A stretch of DNA of 64,000 nucleotides from the NCBI GenBank assembly GCA_013400155.1, contig VXBM01000023.1:1007511-1071510 (forward strand), given 5' to 3'. Each line of letters begins with the position of its first letter. Position 1 is the first letter of the stretch. Positions 23,111 through 36,210 of this stretch are shown here, in pieces. A program made the position numbers and the translations under genes. A model generated the notes under the pieces. The model saw nothing but the letters and a program-made list of their open reading frames with translations, did no database searches and was not told the origin of the DNA. This DNA comes from Helopsaltes ochotensis. Its lineage: Eukaryota; Chordata; Aves; Passeriformes; Locustellidae.

Positions 23111-24857
23111 GCATATTGGTTTCAAGAAGATTATTACGTTTTACATTTTACAGACAACTTCAACAGAAGGACAGCTTACAGGGTACATATTGAAGGCTGC
23201 TGACAGCAAGAGGTGGAACATGGGGCAGGTCAATGGTTAACAAGCTGAAAATAGTTCAGTGAAATACCACAGGCAGAAACCTTAGCAATGGAAAAAGGAG
23301 TAACAAGAGGATAGGAGAGAGGAAGTTATCAGTGAGCTCTTAGGAAGCAATACAAAAACTGAGAGACTTCTGAGCAGGGATCCTCAAGCCCTTACGGTTA
23401 CAATTAGCCTCGTGAAGTGTGTCTGTTGCTGGGACTGTCACTTGTGTTACCTGCTGATTTTATGAATTTCTTTATTAACCCCCCCAGCAGTGGTTAACAG
23501 GAGAGGTTTAGGAAGACCAAGAGAAAAGCTGGCAGAGTGGCTTTGTCTGTAATGATTTCTGTTTCTGAAAAAATGTGACAGTTCAACACCTCAAAATGGG
23601 ATCTGGGACAAACTGCTTTGTTTTCCAATTCTCTTATCCATAGTTGAGGCTGGATTAAGACTGTGATAGTGCAGACCTAATCATTTCACTGGGGAAGAAA
23701 GCTTTCTGCTGGCCTGGTCAAAGAAAATCTTGAAAAACCCTATTCAGGAATTTCTACCACCTTTTGAAGGCAATTTATGAACAACAGCTCTGAGGTGTGA
23801 GCTGTTTGTGCTTATTAGTGAAATACTGTTGTTACCGACTTTGAATACCAAGTAAGCTCATCACTTTGGGGATCAGAAGGTGTCACAAGTCCTTCAGAAG
23901 CATAACTGGGAGAAGGTGTTGATAGCCATTACTCACTCTCAGAGGTGCCTCCCTGCATTTCTGGGATGGGCCCATCACCTCCTACTCCCAAAGCCACACA
24001 CTGTGACTCTCTCACTTCTACTCCGGCACTTTCTGGCAATGCTGATTTACTGCAGAGGGGGCGATAGCTGCTCTCACACTCAGAGTCGTTCACCTGGCCC
24101 TTGGCTGCCCTGGGTAAAAGGGCTCCGCCAACCAGGCAAGGGAGGCTGTACTGCTGAAACTGAAAGCTGGGTGATGTTGCCCTGACTTTTGCAGCATTCC
24201 TGGTGTGTTTCTCAGTTCTTAGAGTGGAGTCAGAATTCTCAATGTTATGCATTGCTTTTGCTTCTTCTCAGGCTGGTGCTATCAGTAGATAGGATTGTTT
24301 GGGAAATTTCTTTGGTAAATATCACGTACTCTCTGATGAAAAAAACATTTGATTGACTGTCAGCTGGGTCAGTGGAATTGGAGAGGTGGCCACACTCTCA
24401 TCCAATCCCTGGCATGGATCTGAAGACTATATAAGAAAGGAAAATAAAAGTCAAGCCCCTTTTTGATCTTTCCTCTCATCGAGTGTTCTGTATGTTTTCT
24501 TGCTGCACTCAATGGTGGCAGGATATCTCTTTTTAAAGAAAAGCAAACTTCATTGCTCTGGTCCCAGAAGTTAAATGCTGAAATCTAAGTACCTGGGAGC
24601 CAGATGGTACACATCTGGTGCACTGAAGGCGTGGCCATGCTGCTACTGGAAGCAGCTCAGCTTTACTGCAACACAGTGAATCTGCATAACATTTGTGAGA
24701 AGATCAGGAGACTTCTCCAGCAAGGGGTTCAAAGCTTTGCTAGTTTGCACACATGCATGGGCAGCAGATTTCAGCACCTGTTGACTGATCATCATATGAA
24801 TGAATAGGGAGAGCTAGCTGGCAGCTGTTGGACATTCATTCTGCTTGTGAATATCAG
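23111..24857 (+). other. No gene seen
   Basis: Intron-like or intergenic sequence. Overlapping open frames on both strands at 23,880-24,252 look like chance. I found no repeat that I can name. Confidence 0.4.
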
Positions 24858-24952
24858 NNNNNNNNNNNNNNNNNNNNNNNNNNNNNNNNNNNNNNNNNNN
24901 NNNNNNNNNNNNNNNNNNNNNNNNNNNNNNNNNNNNNNNNNNNNNNNNNNNN
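24858..24952. other. Assembly gap (95 N)
   Basis: A short run of N interrupts otherwise ordinary sequence. Nothing on either side suggests a gene boundary. Confidence 0.98.
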
Positions 24953-27900
24953 TTGAAACCAAGAACCAGAAGATGATTAAAAATTATTTCTTCTCCAGCT
25001 TTCTGCATTATTCCCAAATAGCAGGCTGTGAACAATAGCTTTTGTATACTAGTATTCCTGTCAATGTTTTCATTCAGTATAGCCCTGGGACTGGTAAGGG
25101 CCTGTGTGGGACAATGTTGCTTCACTGGTATCGGAACATCTGGTTAACAACACACTGACCTGCTCAAAACAAATGTGCACATGTAGACTATGGTTCTCCA
25201 TTTCCTGCCTTATGCTGAAAAATGCATCAGTTGCTTTATACATAGCTACAGATACAGCTCTGCTGCTGCATTTATTCTGAGCCCATTTCCCAGGAGATCT
25301 TTAAAACACAATTATCTCTAGCTCCACTTAATCACACAATCTGTCCCAAGGTCTATTCTTGGTTTTTTGGCCCTCCTGTTTCCAAGGGCTCTTACAAGGA
25401 CTCTGCTCTCTCTGCTTTGATCCTGTATCAACACTTGTCCATGTGCCTTGTCAGTCACCTTGCTCTGGAACAGCCTCATGGCAGCTCTTGCTGATGTGGC
25501 ACATTGTGGCCTTGTAAAGCCGACAGTGAGGTGGTCTAATTGTGTTTAACCTGCCCCAAAGCAGGATATACATCTGCCCAAGCCTTTCCTTTGCCATCTT
25601 CCCATGTCTCTTTTCATCTGTGTCATGACACCCATGCAAATGTCAGTGTGCCTACCCAAATCACATTGTTTCCCCTTCTCTCACAAGTGGGCACCCAGGA
25701 CTGAGCACTCAGCCCTGCAAATAGTCAGGTAGTGTCTTTTCAGGCTGTTGAAGAGATCTGAGCAGTGAAGCAATGGAGAATGTTGTGATATTTTGGGTTT
25801 CAGCTTTGCTAGAAACAAGCAGGTGGCTTCTAGTAAGCTGGAGGAAAAGGAGGGGCAATAGGGAGTCTGGAAAATACAGGCTTAGGAGATGTGATGGCAT
25901 TGAAGAACTACTAAAATTAAACTCTCTGTCTAGGTTTCAGCTGTGTCCAGCTTGGGTTCAGCTTACACTGAAACCTAGGCTCTAATTTATACCCCTGCAA
26001 AAAGGTCTATGTCTAGCTTTCTCTTTTTCTGGAGGTTGAAGTAAAATGCATGAGGACAGCAGCCATAGGTAGGCAGTACAAAACTGGATGAGAAACAAAC
26101 TACCAGTAGTTAGCTGTAGCTTAATCCATAATTATTTACTGCAGAATCCCTTACACTCATGTTAGTCTCCTGTATTCTATTTCTGGCGACAGGCTGTTAG
26201 ACATTGGTTAAGCAGGTGGTTTGCCGATGACTCCCACATTATATATTGATCTGTTCTGGGCTCCCTGTTCCTGGCTGGTAACTTTATCAAGGCAAAACTG
26301 CCTAGGCAGTTTATGTTGTGACAGTGCCCAGAAGTACTGGGCTCGTGAATGAAACACATAAAATCCTCTACAGGTACAGAACTAAAAGCCCCAGGCTAAA
26401 GAAGCCACTTATTAAACTTTCTCTCTCCTCTCTTTTTGGCCCATGCCATGCCAACCCTGGACAAAACCTAACAAAAAGCTGTGATCATTCATTCTCCTCC
26501 CTGCAAGGTGCTAAATCTGCTTCTCAGTCCCCCACCAAACTCACTGCCTGGGGGGCAGTGTTTCTCAGGAAGGCCCACCCGATTAGACATATCACCCCTA
26601 CGTAATACCACCGAGTGCTCTCTGTCCCCTTTGCTCTCTGATACCTTGCTCCATGACCCAGCCTAGACTGATCTCCTCCTTTATCAGTACCAGCATCAAC
26701 TGCTTCTTGATGACTATTTGCCCCAGCTTTGGATATGAAAGGTAGCATACATTTCTTTTCTTATACTGCCTCTTTCCCAGCTCCTGCAGGCTAACACATG
26801 AACCAAGGGGAGCTTGACTGTGCACTGAGCCTGATGTTTTATGCTGTATCTTCGTAGGGCTTAGGCATTTGGGATATCTCTTCATCATTTTCTCATCCAA
26901 ATCCACTAATACTTCATACTTTGGATCTGTTTAATCCAAAGATGTGCATTATTCATTGGATAGCACTGACAGTACTCCCATATTTTCATAAAGTGACAGA
27001 GTGACAGAACTGGGCCTTTGATATTTGTTATCTGACCTACCCTGCTGTATTGTCCTGACACAAAAAAAAAAAAAAAAAGTAGGACGGCCCAAGGGCACCA
27101 AGTTAGCATTTTGGTTTCCACAGTCAAATGCTCTGGCCATAGGTGTAAAGAAGTGATGCTGCAAATTTGTGGATTAGGTGAAAGGTGCAAATTGGTTCCT
27201 AGCTAGACATAGCTCTGTTGGAGATATTTCCCTCTTCACACCTTCAATAAGCACTTGAAAAAAGATTGTAAATGGACTTCATAGGAGACAGACAGTGAGA
27301 ATGACCTTGGGGAAGGATGGAGTTTTCCTATGGGATAATAAGAATAGTTTGAATACCCAGACTATTTTTTTCCCCATTGAGTTTGGTTATAAAGCTTCTC
27401 TTTCAGAGAAGAGCTCTTTTTTGCCTTTTTCTTGTGCATACTTTTTGCCCAGTCATACCGTTTCCTTCCAGTAGCTGATTTTACTTGTCACCTTTTGCCT
27501 GGCAGCAAAATGTCTGAGAATGGTTTGAAAATCATGGAGGACAATCTTACAGCAGAGAAATAAAAATGCCTTATTCCAAGCTCAGTTCTGCATAATATTA
27601 GTAAGATGCAGTTACTTATGCTGTCTGAATCAAAAACATTTATTGCCATTATAAAAAAAAATATTTCAGGAGTTTCAAATGGGAACTTGTAGCTTGATGC
27701 ACTGATTGATACTCACAGATTTATTAGACATGTGATAAGTAACTTGAGAATAAGAAAATAGCTGTAATCAATTGAAGATGCATTTAACTTTGAAAGATAT
27801 GGAACCAAAAATAAGTATATATTAGTTGTAACACTAAGTAAGCATGTGCCCTGTTTCCTACTGGAAAGTGTGACCTGTCTTGAACTTTGCAGTCACAGTT

Positions 27901-30744
27901 CAGAAGCAGTTTCCATCAGCTCATGCAGACAGCTAGGAAATAGGTTTCCTCTTCTGTTGAAATGAGGTAAAATCTCTTACCAGGATCTTTTCAAATGTGT
28001 CTGTAAATGTCCTAAACATTTCAGCATCTCCTTGTATTCTTCCTTCAGGTGGTCTGCAAATTGTTTCTGACACATTTAATTTATTCCTGAAAGACTGGTC
28101 TGCTCGGAAAACACAAGATCTGGTTCTTCCCCCTCTTTCTTGGCTTTCAAAGCATGATATCCTATTGATGAAAGGAAATGACACCTGCTTTACACTAGTT
28201 AAAAGCTACAATTATTAATGCCATCTTAGCCTTAGTAACACCTACACATCCCTTCTTAGGATTAGGACCAAAGTGAGAGAAGTCATTCATTGAACACATC
28301 GGTCTCTTGGAGTTTCAGGGAGCTGTGTTCACTAAGTGATAGATGGGGAATCTGAGAACCTGAGTTCCTGAGTTTCTGCTATTGGTACTACTATGAATTA
28401 ATTTCCACAGATCTCTTGATCCTTATGTGTCTTGGTTTGCAATACCTTTAATACTTTTGCTCTCAGGGAGGTGTAACCTCTTAATAGTTGTAGAATGCTT
28501 TGAGATGATTGCATAGAAAGTACTGCATTAAAGCTGAAAATGACATACAGCCAGTCTGACTTCAGACTTCTTGTTGCTTTTCTGAATGACTGATTTTAAT
28601 TGCAGTGGGTTAAACAGCTGTAAACATGCAATTGCTCCACATTGAACAAAGGTTTTCATTCCTGGGTTCCCATGCAGGTGTGTGGCTGTGACCTGACCAA
28701 TACTGTCTCTGCTGATCCTCCCCTGGTTTCTCCCTTGCAATCGATTCCAGCAGTGATGAATTCACCTCTTGAAATTAATAATGTCAAGTTTGTCAATATT
28801 TTAAAAGCTAAACTTAATTTTGTACTCTTGAGCCTTTCCTTTGGCTTGTGAAAGCAGAAGCTTTAAACGGTATTATTTGGGAAGTCTACTGGGATGCCTT
28901 GGTGTGGCAGGTGCTATATAAGTTTAGCGCTGCATCACTATTGAAGTCCATTAAGAAAGATCTTTCTGGAGCTGTCAGCACTCTGCAGATTAAAACCAGA
29001 AAAATAAAGGCACTCAATAAATGCTGCTATAATGGTTCAGATAGCTGCAGAGAGAGGACTTACCTTTGGCTTGTGATCAGTTTACTTCTGGGTTCAATGT
29101 AAAGGGTTTTTGGCTTCCTGTATAAGCGCCGAGAAAAAAAAAATCAATGTGGAGAAACTTGGATGAGTGCCAGAAGAAATATTGTACTGAATCCAGAATA
29201 TAGAAATCCTTCATGATTTTTATATTTTGCTCCGTGCAGGCTCTTTATAGTCTAGCAACAACTAAGCTTTACCATCATGACTCCAGTACCACTGCAGGGT
29301 TGTACAGGATGTGAACAAATTGTTAGATTTTTACTTGGTCATTTAAAAGCATGTATCAAACCCTCCCTCCCACAAAGATACTGTTAAAAAGGCAAGGGGC
29401 ATAAAAGGTGAAAGGAAGAAGCATCAAACACCTGCAAAAGGGCTGGAAATAAAGTATAGGAATAAGGGTTCAGTTTTAAAGTTGGTGAAGATTGGCAGCA
29501 AGACACCTCCTTAATCCCTGCCATGGCTACTATTCAACTCTTTGGGAAAGGAAGGGCAAAGTGAGCTGTTAGAGATGGATTGGACACTGCCACCGAGCCT
29601 CCTCACATGGAGGAATGGCAGAGGCACCCTGCATGAGCAGGCATAGGACAGTTCCTCTGGGGGTGGAGAGCACCCAGGCACTTGCAGGGTTTTCCTGGGA
29701 CTGTAATGCCTCAGGAAAGGAACTGTGAGAATGCAGTGGATTCTCCTGCTCAAGGCATAATGGGATGCTCTATTTTGCAGATAATGCCAGTCAGAGTATT
29801 GGCCAAACCAGCCTGCAGTCATGGTAATGCCTTTGGTTGGGTCAATGGCACAATACTTTTACTCTGCTCTGGTTCCTGTTTGGTAAAGATACTGAATAAG
29901 GCTCTCAGGTACAAGTGGCAGAAATTGCAAAGCAATCTGAATGTGATGTTTGACTGGGGAACATCTGGAAACACTGGAAGTTGTACATCAGAGATGAGGT
30001 CCCTGACTGGGATGTGAAAAATGTGGGTAGTAGAAATAAGGAGAAATAGGGAGAAATAGATGCTCCTATTCATGCTCCCAGAATACAAGGACAAGGGGAG
30101 ATTCAATGGAAATATAAGGCAGCAAATATAAAACTGTTAAAAGGAAATATATTTTATACAATGCCTAATTAGCTCATTCCCATAAGATAATGTTAAGCCT
30201 AAGAGATTAGTAGGATTTAAATAAAGGGATTAGACATTTATATGGATAATGTAATTGGGGATGTTCTTATTAAATAGAATACATATTTTCTTTTGTTAGG
30301 GAGGGATATAAGCCCTCTTGCTTCAGGGCCTGGGCTAGTTGCTAACTGATAAGAATTTAAAAGGAACTTCCCCTTTTGGCAAGTGATTCCCTACTTGTCT
30401 TCTTCTAGGTTCCTTGTACTTAATCTGAATTGTTTCTACAAGCCCTATCACAGCAGGATTATGAAACTATACGGTCCATTTGTTTGGTATAGCATGGTAA
30501 TTCTGTTTCTTCATAATCAAATGTCTCACTGACAGATCACAAAAATCTCAGCGGTCTGAAACAAAATTCCCTTTTTCTTCTGCTACTTCCATAAGAGGAT
30601 TGACCTTGAGTGCCGACCTATTAGACACCACCAAATCAGCAGCAACAAATCTCACTTACCTGTCCTAACACTAACATCTTCAAACTCTCATTCAGGACTT
30701 ACACAAGCTCAGATGTGGCAGGACACCACAGATCCCTCAACCTT
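24953..30744 (+). other. No gene seen; intronic or intergenic
   Basis: About 5.8 kb of mixed sequence with an A-run (27,062-27,078) and scattered chance frames of 60-110 codons on both strands. None combines a good frame with paired splice sites. No CR1 fragment was recognised within it. Confidence 0.4.
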
Positions 30745-30938
30745 CACCAAGTGGGTTGTCAAGCATTGGAACAGGCTGCTCAAGGAAGTGATGGAGACAT
30801 CATCCCTAAACCTATTGGAAGGATGTGTAGATATGGCACTTAAGGAGATGCTTTAGTGTTGAACTTCACAGTGTTGGGTTAATGGTTTGACGTGATGGAT
30901 GATCTTGAAGGTATTTTCCAACCTGAACAATTCTATGT
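30745..30938 (+). mobile_element. CR1 LINE fragment (3' end)
   Basis: It contains CATTGGAACAGGCTGCTCAA, then GATATGGCACTTAAGGAGATG, quoted in part as GATATGGCACTTAAGG, then TTTTCCAACCTGAACAATTC just before the terminal TCTATG. The order and sequence match the CR1 3' end on the plus strand. It is 5'-truncated and diverged. Confidence 0.9.
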
Positions 30939-33900
30939 CCTCCCAGAGATGTGAATGGGTGTGTCTCATGGGTGCTGCAGGCTGTCAGAATTTGGAACAA
31001 AACTCAATGATAATCAGAAGGAAAAATTGATTCAAAACTCCTCCTTTCCTTTCCATTAGTCTAGTAGATAGTAGTCTAGTCTTCCCTTTAAAAAGCATCA
31101 GATGGCCTTTTCTAACTTAGCTAAAATTCAATTGTCTTGCATTTTGATTACTGAAACATCCTTCTCTTTGGTCTTGCCAAGTGTATTTTCAGTCTGTGCA
31201 CATCCCTGCAAAATACTGCTATGAAGATCGTCTTCCTAATCCATCAGTTTGAGGATTTTACACATTCTTTGCTCCTCTCTACTACATTCCTTTTCTTTAC
31301 TCCATCAAACACAAGCTATTTGTCTTTTCTCTCAAACCCCTTCCCACCCTGCCAAAGAGCTCTCCTTTGCTATGACAATCTTGTCTCCTTCCCATCATTC
31401 TGCCAGTCTCTATTTTTCACTTGTTAATATTTTTATAGAAATAACTCCTGGGCTTTTTTTCCTTGCTGCTATTGGGAAGAATCTTGGTAAAGAGCAGCAA
31501 AATACCCTCATTATCTTCCCAAATCTCTGTTGCAAACACTCCTTTACTGTGTTGCCTATGAAAAGCTTGCCAGCGATGTGGGCACTCTCCATCACACTGA
31601 CAGTGCAACAACCAACCAACCAACCAGCCCATTGCCCTGTGTGTCCAGATGCACTTGCTGCCCTCTACATACACCTGGAAGGTTGGGATGGTCTATTTGG
31701 TTCTGCAAAGTGTCTCCACAACAGCTTCCCCATCATTGACTGGGACTTCTGAGGGCCACTACAAAACAAACGTCGATCTTCCTCGTTCTTTTGTTCCAGT
31801 GAAACACCCAAGTTAGGAACTGCTTTCTGTAGGACCTATATGTGTGTGGTCATCATACTCTCCAGCCAAGGTCTCTTCTGAAGGCACATGCAGTGAAAAG
31901 TGGGCCCCAGAGGAAAAGTGTTCAGCTTAGCCCTATGCTTGGCAATGTTGCTTTTCCCTCATCGGATAACGACTCCTGCAAATCCTCCAGTTCAAGAGGG
32001 TGTTCTTTGTGTACTAAATGCTGCCATTATTTATAAAGCACTCCTGCTGAATGTGCCTAAAGTCAGTCCTGCAGGACAGTTTCAATCAAATTGTGTTCAA
32101 TTTATTCCAGCTGAATAACTCTGAAACGTAAATAAAATTAAATTAATGGTGTTGTATTTGTATTGTGTTACAAATGTAATAAGCTTGAAGTAATGTTGAC
32201 TGTAAAATCAGATGAAGACAACAGAGTAAAAATCAACCCCCAGAAAAAAGTGCAAAATTTGATATCTGGCTTGCAAGAGCAATCAGGGTACATGTAATCC
32301 AGAAAGTTTTTTTAATTATATCTATTCATACTGTTTCTCTACTTCATTCTAATAGAAGACAAGAAATACTCTCCCATAGCAGTTATGTTTGGTTTGACAA
32401 ACATGCAGAACACCCTGTATCTGTTCCTAGCTGACTGTTTTGGGACTTGCAGAGATACTGTTACTAATAATTATCTTACATTTATAGGACACCTTTAATC
32501 CCAAAGCACATTATAAATTAGATATGAGGCCCAAAGTGCTTACATAGCACTGTCAAAATATGTGTGTTTTCTTCCACTTATTTGGTGAGACCTCAGATTT
32601 GGTTCTAGAAATTGTAAATATTGATATATATGTAGCAGAATATCTTATCTATTGAATACCTCCCCAGAAAATTTACTCCCCAGAAGGTCTAGGATTCCTG
32701 TCAGTTAGATATTTGGATAATTCCAGGTGCAAACATTACCCAGAATCACTGGGGAAAACCCAGCTTTCACCAAGGGTGCCACAAAATACATCGCAGGCAT
32801 ACAAAGCAGGCACAGCTCAGGATGAGATGCCTTATCTAAAGCATTAGAGACAGGAAAATACATGGAGTGCAGTTGGGTAACTGGGAATAGCTGGTTGAAT
32901 TTGCCCTGTTGGAACTCAAGCCCCTGGCCTGAGGGAGCCCAGGAATTTTGAAAGCTTCCGTCTCTTCAGCCACAAGCTGCTCTGCTTTGAGCTACCCAGG
33001 GAGTAGTTTGGGACCCATCCAGTCTCTCACATACCCTTCTGCTTATCTCACAGGAGCATCGAGGCTTCATGGCGTGCAGACACAGGATTCCACAGACTCA
33101 GGGAAAGAATGCAAACCTATCTGGGGTGGCACAGGTGGAAGGAAAGGGAAAGTGGGAGTCAGCTGACAGATACCCACCAACCCATAAGGAGGTATGCAAA
33201 CTGCACTGGGGAGGGGCGATCAATCCCCTCAGAGCCATGCTTTTTTTTCAACCTGTTGGTTCTTTTCCAAAGGCCCTAAAGCACAGTGCAGTAAAGTTAT
33301 TCCCACAGTAAACAATGTTGCAAACCTTGGAAGATCTCAGGTCTTCACCAGGACTGGCAATAGCCACCTCTATGTATAAAGCAAATTCTCTTTGTTCAAG
33401 TAATCCATATCAGGTTACCAGAGGCAAAGCGAGGTTCTCAGTGGACAAGAAACACTTCTGCCCTGCTAACAACATGCAGATAATTAAGGACATCGGGTTT
33501 CCAAAACATTTGTGACCTCAAAGTGTTTGGACAGTCTCCTCTGAAACTCTGACAGATTGTCTATGAATCCTGGTGTTTAAAGTGATACAGAAAATACTAA
33601 ATCAGTATCAGTGTTGATAGACTTTAAAAACCTGATGCCTTAATATTCCCTGACTTTAAAAGCTTGCCTAGAAATCTTTCCAAGTTCGTTTGGACTGGAG
33701 TAAAATTCATGAAGCTGCAGTCATACTGTTCTTTCTATTTCATTTTTGCTTCATACATTCCTTTTATAACTACCGAGCACAGTTATGTGGCCCCAGGAAG
33801 AGAGGGCAAAGTCAGCTCTATTGTAATTGGGAGCATCTTGGTAGAAGGCATTGGGATTATGCCAAGGCAATGATCAGTCCAAAGAGTACCAGTTCAAAGT

Positions 33901-36107
33901 GCTGAATTAAGGTATCCTTAATGTATCATCCAAGAACCATGGAGGTCTTTCAGTAATCTTTTATTTTTAATTAAACAAATGAGCAGTCAGTGGGTAAAAT
34001 AAATTCTAAAGTGAAAGAAGCTCTAACATTTCCTCTGATCCTCCTTTCTTTTGTGGCTCTCATATGTGCTGCTCACGTGCTTTCCTCAGTTATTCACAGC
34101 CACACGACAAATGCTGCCTGATGGCCGGCTTATTCTATTTGTGCTTTTGTACAACCCTCTCCTTACAAACCTGAAACACTTTGAATTCACACCTTGAACT
34201 ACGGCAAGTCAGTGTTCACTTTTGATACATTGTATTTATTTTAAAAGTGTCTTGTGCAAAAATCTTTGGATGAGCTACGGTGTATTAAGTTTTGTGTGGA
34301 CACATCTATACTTTGAACTTTTCTACCTGGCCTCTTGCTGATATCCTATATGATATTTCTTCATGCCAGGGTTGTTTCATCTGCCTACATGTAGTCTCTC
34401 ACTGGATCAAGGGCCATGCTAATGGGATGCAGCTAATGGTGCATGTACCCTGAAAGTAGCCTGTGAATACATACTTGAAATCTCATGCACTCTTTCACAC
34501 CTCACAATCTCCTTACCCAGAAAATGAGGAGTCATCCAGGATTCATAGGTCATCATACACCCAGGAAAAGCAGGCTGATCAGACATACTGCAAGATACGG
34601 GAATATAAACTAAAATGATGGAGAAGGATGTGCTTAGGGTATTGCTCATTGCAACAAGGATGGAATAAAACTGGCAAAAATAGGAGAGAAAACTCTGAGT
34701 CTGTAAACAAGGTCTCTGTCAGTGTTTCATATACCAACATCTTCCCCAAGGCTTTGTGTCTGATATTTGGTACAGAAGCTTGTGTGCTGTGACCTGTTCT
34801 GGTGGAAGACAGGATTCTTGTCCTGACTTAGTCAGGGCTACAAGAATGTAAAATTCCTGTAAACCTACGACCTTTTCCCTGTGGAAAAACAAACAAACAA
34901 AAACCCCGGACGGACCCAGACAAGGACGCTCCTTAAATGCCGCATAAACTTTACAGCTACAGCAAAAGAGTGCTGAAGATGGTGGTGGTAGACTTCAAGT
35001 TCAGGTGTATCTTGGGGTTATAAAGGGAGGGATGAGGGAAGGCACACAAATATCTTCTGCGAGCCCTGCAAGTGATGTCATTTTAGGCCAAAAGAATTAG
35101 GCAGTTTCTTCAATCTGTTTGGGTTGTGGATTCTAAGTCTGCTGAAAGCAGCATCCATGCCAAAGAAGTTTGGTTTGGTGATGATCATTCCTCTAAAATT
35201 TGCATAGTAATTGCACACTGTCACTTACCATCCCCATTCTCCCAGCCTTTTGCATTTTCATACTTTCCAGGCCAATCACTGTGGTACATGCCTGCACCTC
35301 AATCAAACTAATGACAGTACAGCACTTTCAGATGGATAAATACTTAATAGGGGCATCCAAGTCTACTGCAGCTAGGGAGAGCTTGGGCAATAAAAAGGGC
35401 ACTTTGCTATTTGATGGACACAGTCATCTTTCAGCTTCCATGGCATTTTATAGGGTATATTTCCCAAAACAGCATGTGTGGAAATGGAAGGAGATTAAAT
35501 ACTCCTGGGCTGATCACTGTCACAGTCACACTCTTGGCATCATCAGAGTTTTGGGCTGGTAAGATTTTTGCAGGACTTGACTTGGCATTGTGCTTTGTGG
35601 AACGAGGGAGAACACCAAGCAAGGCGGTGCTGTACCTCCTCACCGAGAGTGCAAGACATAGCAGGCCCAGAAGGGTTGTTGGTGAAATGATGACCTGTGA
35701 GACGACTCTTTGGTTACACAAGGTGATCACATCTCCCTTGTCTGTGCTCTCCTTTCAAATAGCTCCCTTCTCTGCCCTTCAGGGCCATATTTAATTTTAA
35801 AAAAATTGAAATTGAAATACCCTGGTTGCAACACTCTTTTCACTTTTCCAATACCAAAATATCATGTATGTTTTGAAAAGCAACTGTTTAAAAGACAACA
35901 GTCACTCCAGGAGTAGTACATTTACACAATTTTCACTATGTACCTTAGAATACATAAAAATGGTGCAAAAAGTACCAGTTGGAAATTGCAAGCTTTCATG
36001 TATTTAGTTTTTTTTTCCTTCCAGTACTCTAGCAGTGGCTATTGGTATTAAGTCTGTATGAGTATTAGGTCTGTTTTATTTTGATACAATCTGTAAATGT
36101 AAGTGCA
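30939..36107 (+). other. No firm gene; one splice-bounded open segment
   Basis: Mostly intron-like. It has a CCAA simple repeat at about 31,608-31,626. At 33,054-33,134 an acceptor (CTGCTTATCTCACAG) and a weaker donor (GGCACAG|GTGGAA) bound 81 bases that are open in phase 0. I see no other supported feature. Confidence 0.35.
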
Positions 36108-36210
36108 GAAATAGGGACGTGGTTTAGTGGTGGATTTAGCAGTGCTAGGTTAACAGCTGGCCTCTTGAAGGTCTTTTCCAAGCTCAGAAATGCTACAGTT
36201 CTATGATTCA
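36108..36210 (+). mobile_element. CR1 LINE fragment (short 3' end)
   Basis: It includes GGACGTGGTTTAGTGGTGGA, then AGTGCTAGGTTAACAGC and GGTCTTTTCCAAGCTCAG, ending in CAGTTCTATGATTCATGG. This is a clear match to the CR1 tail on the plus strand, truncated to about 100 bases. Confidence 0.92.
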
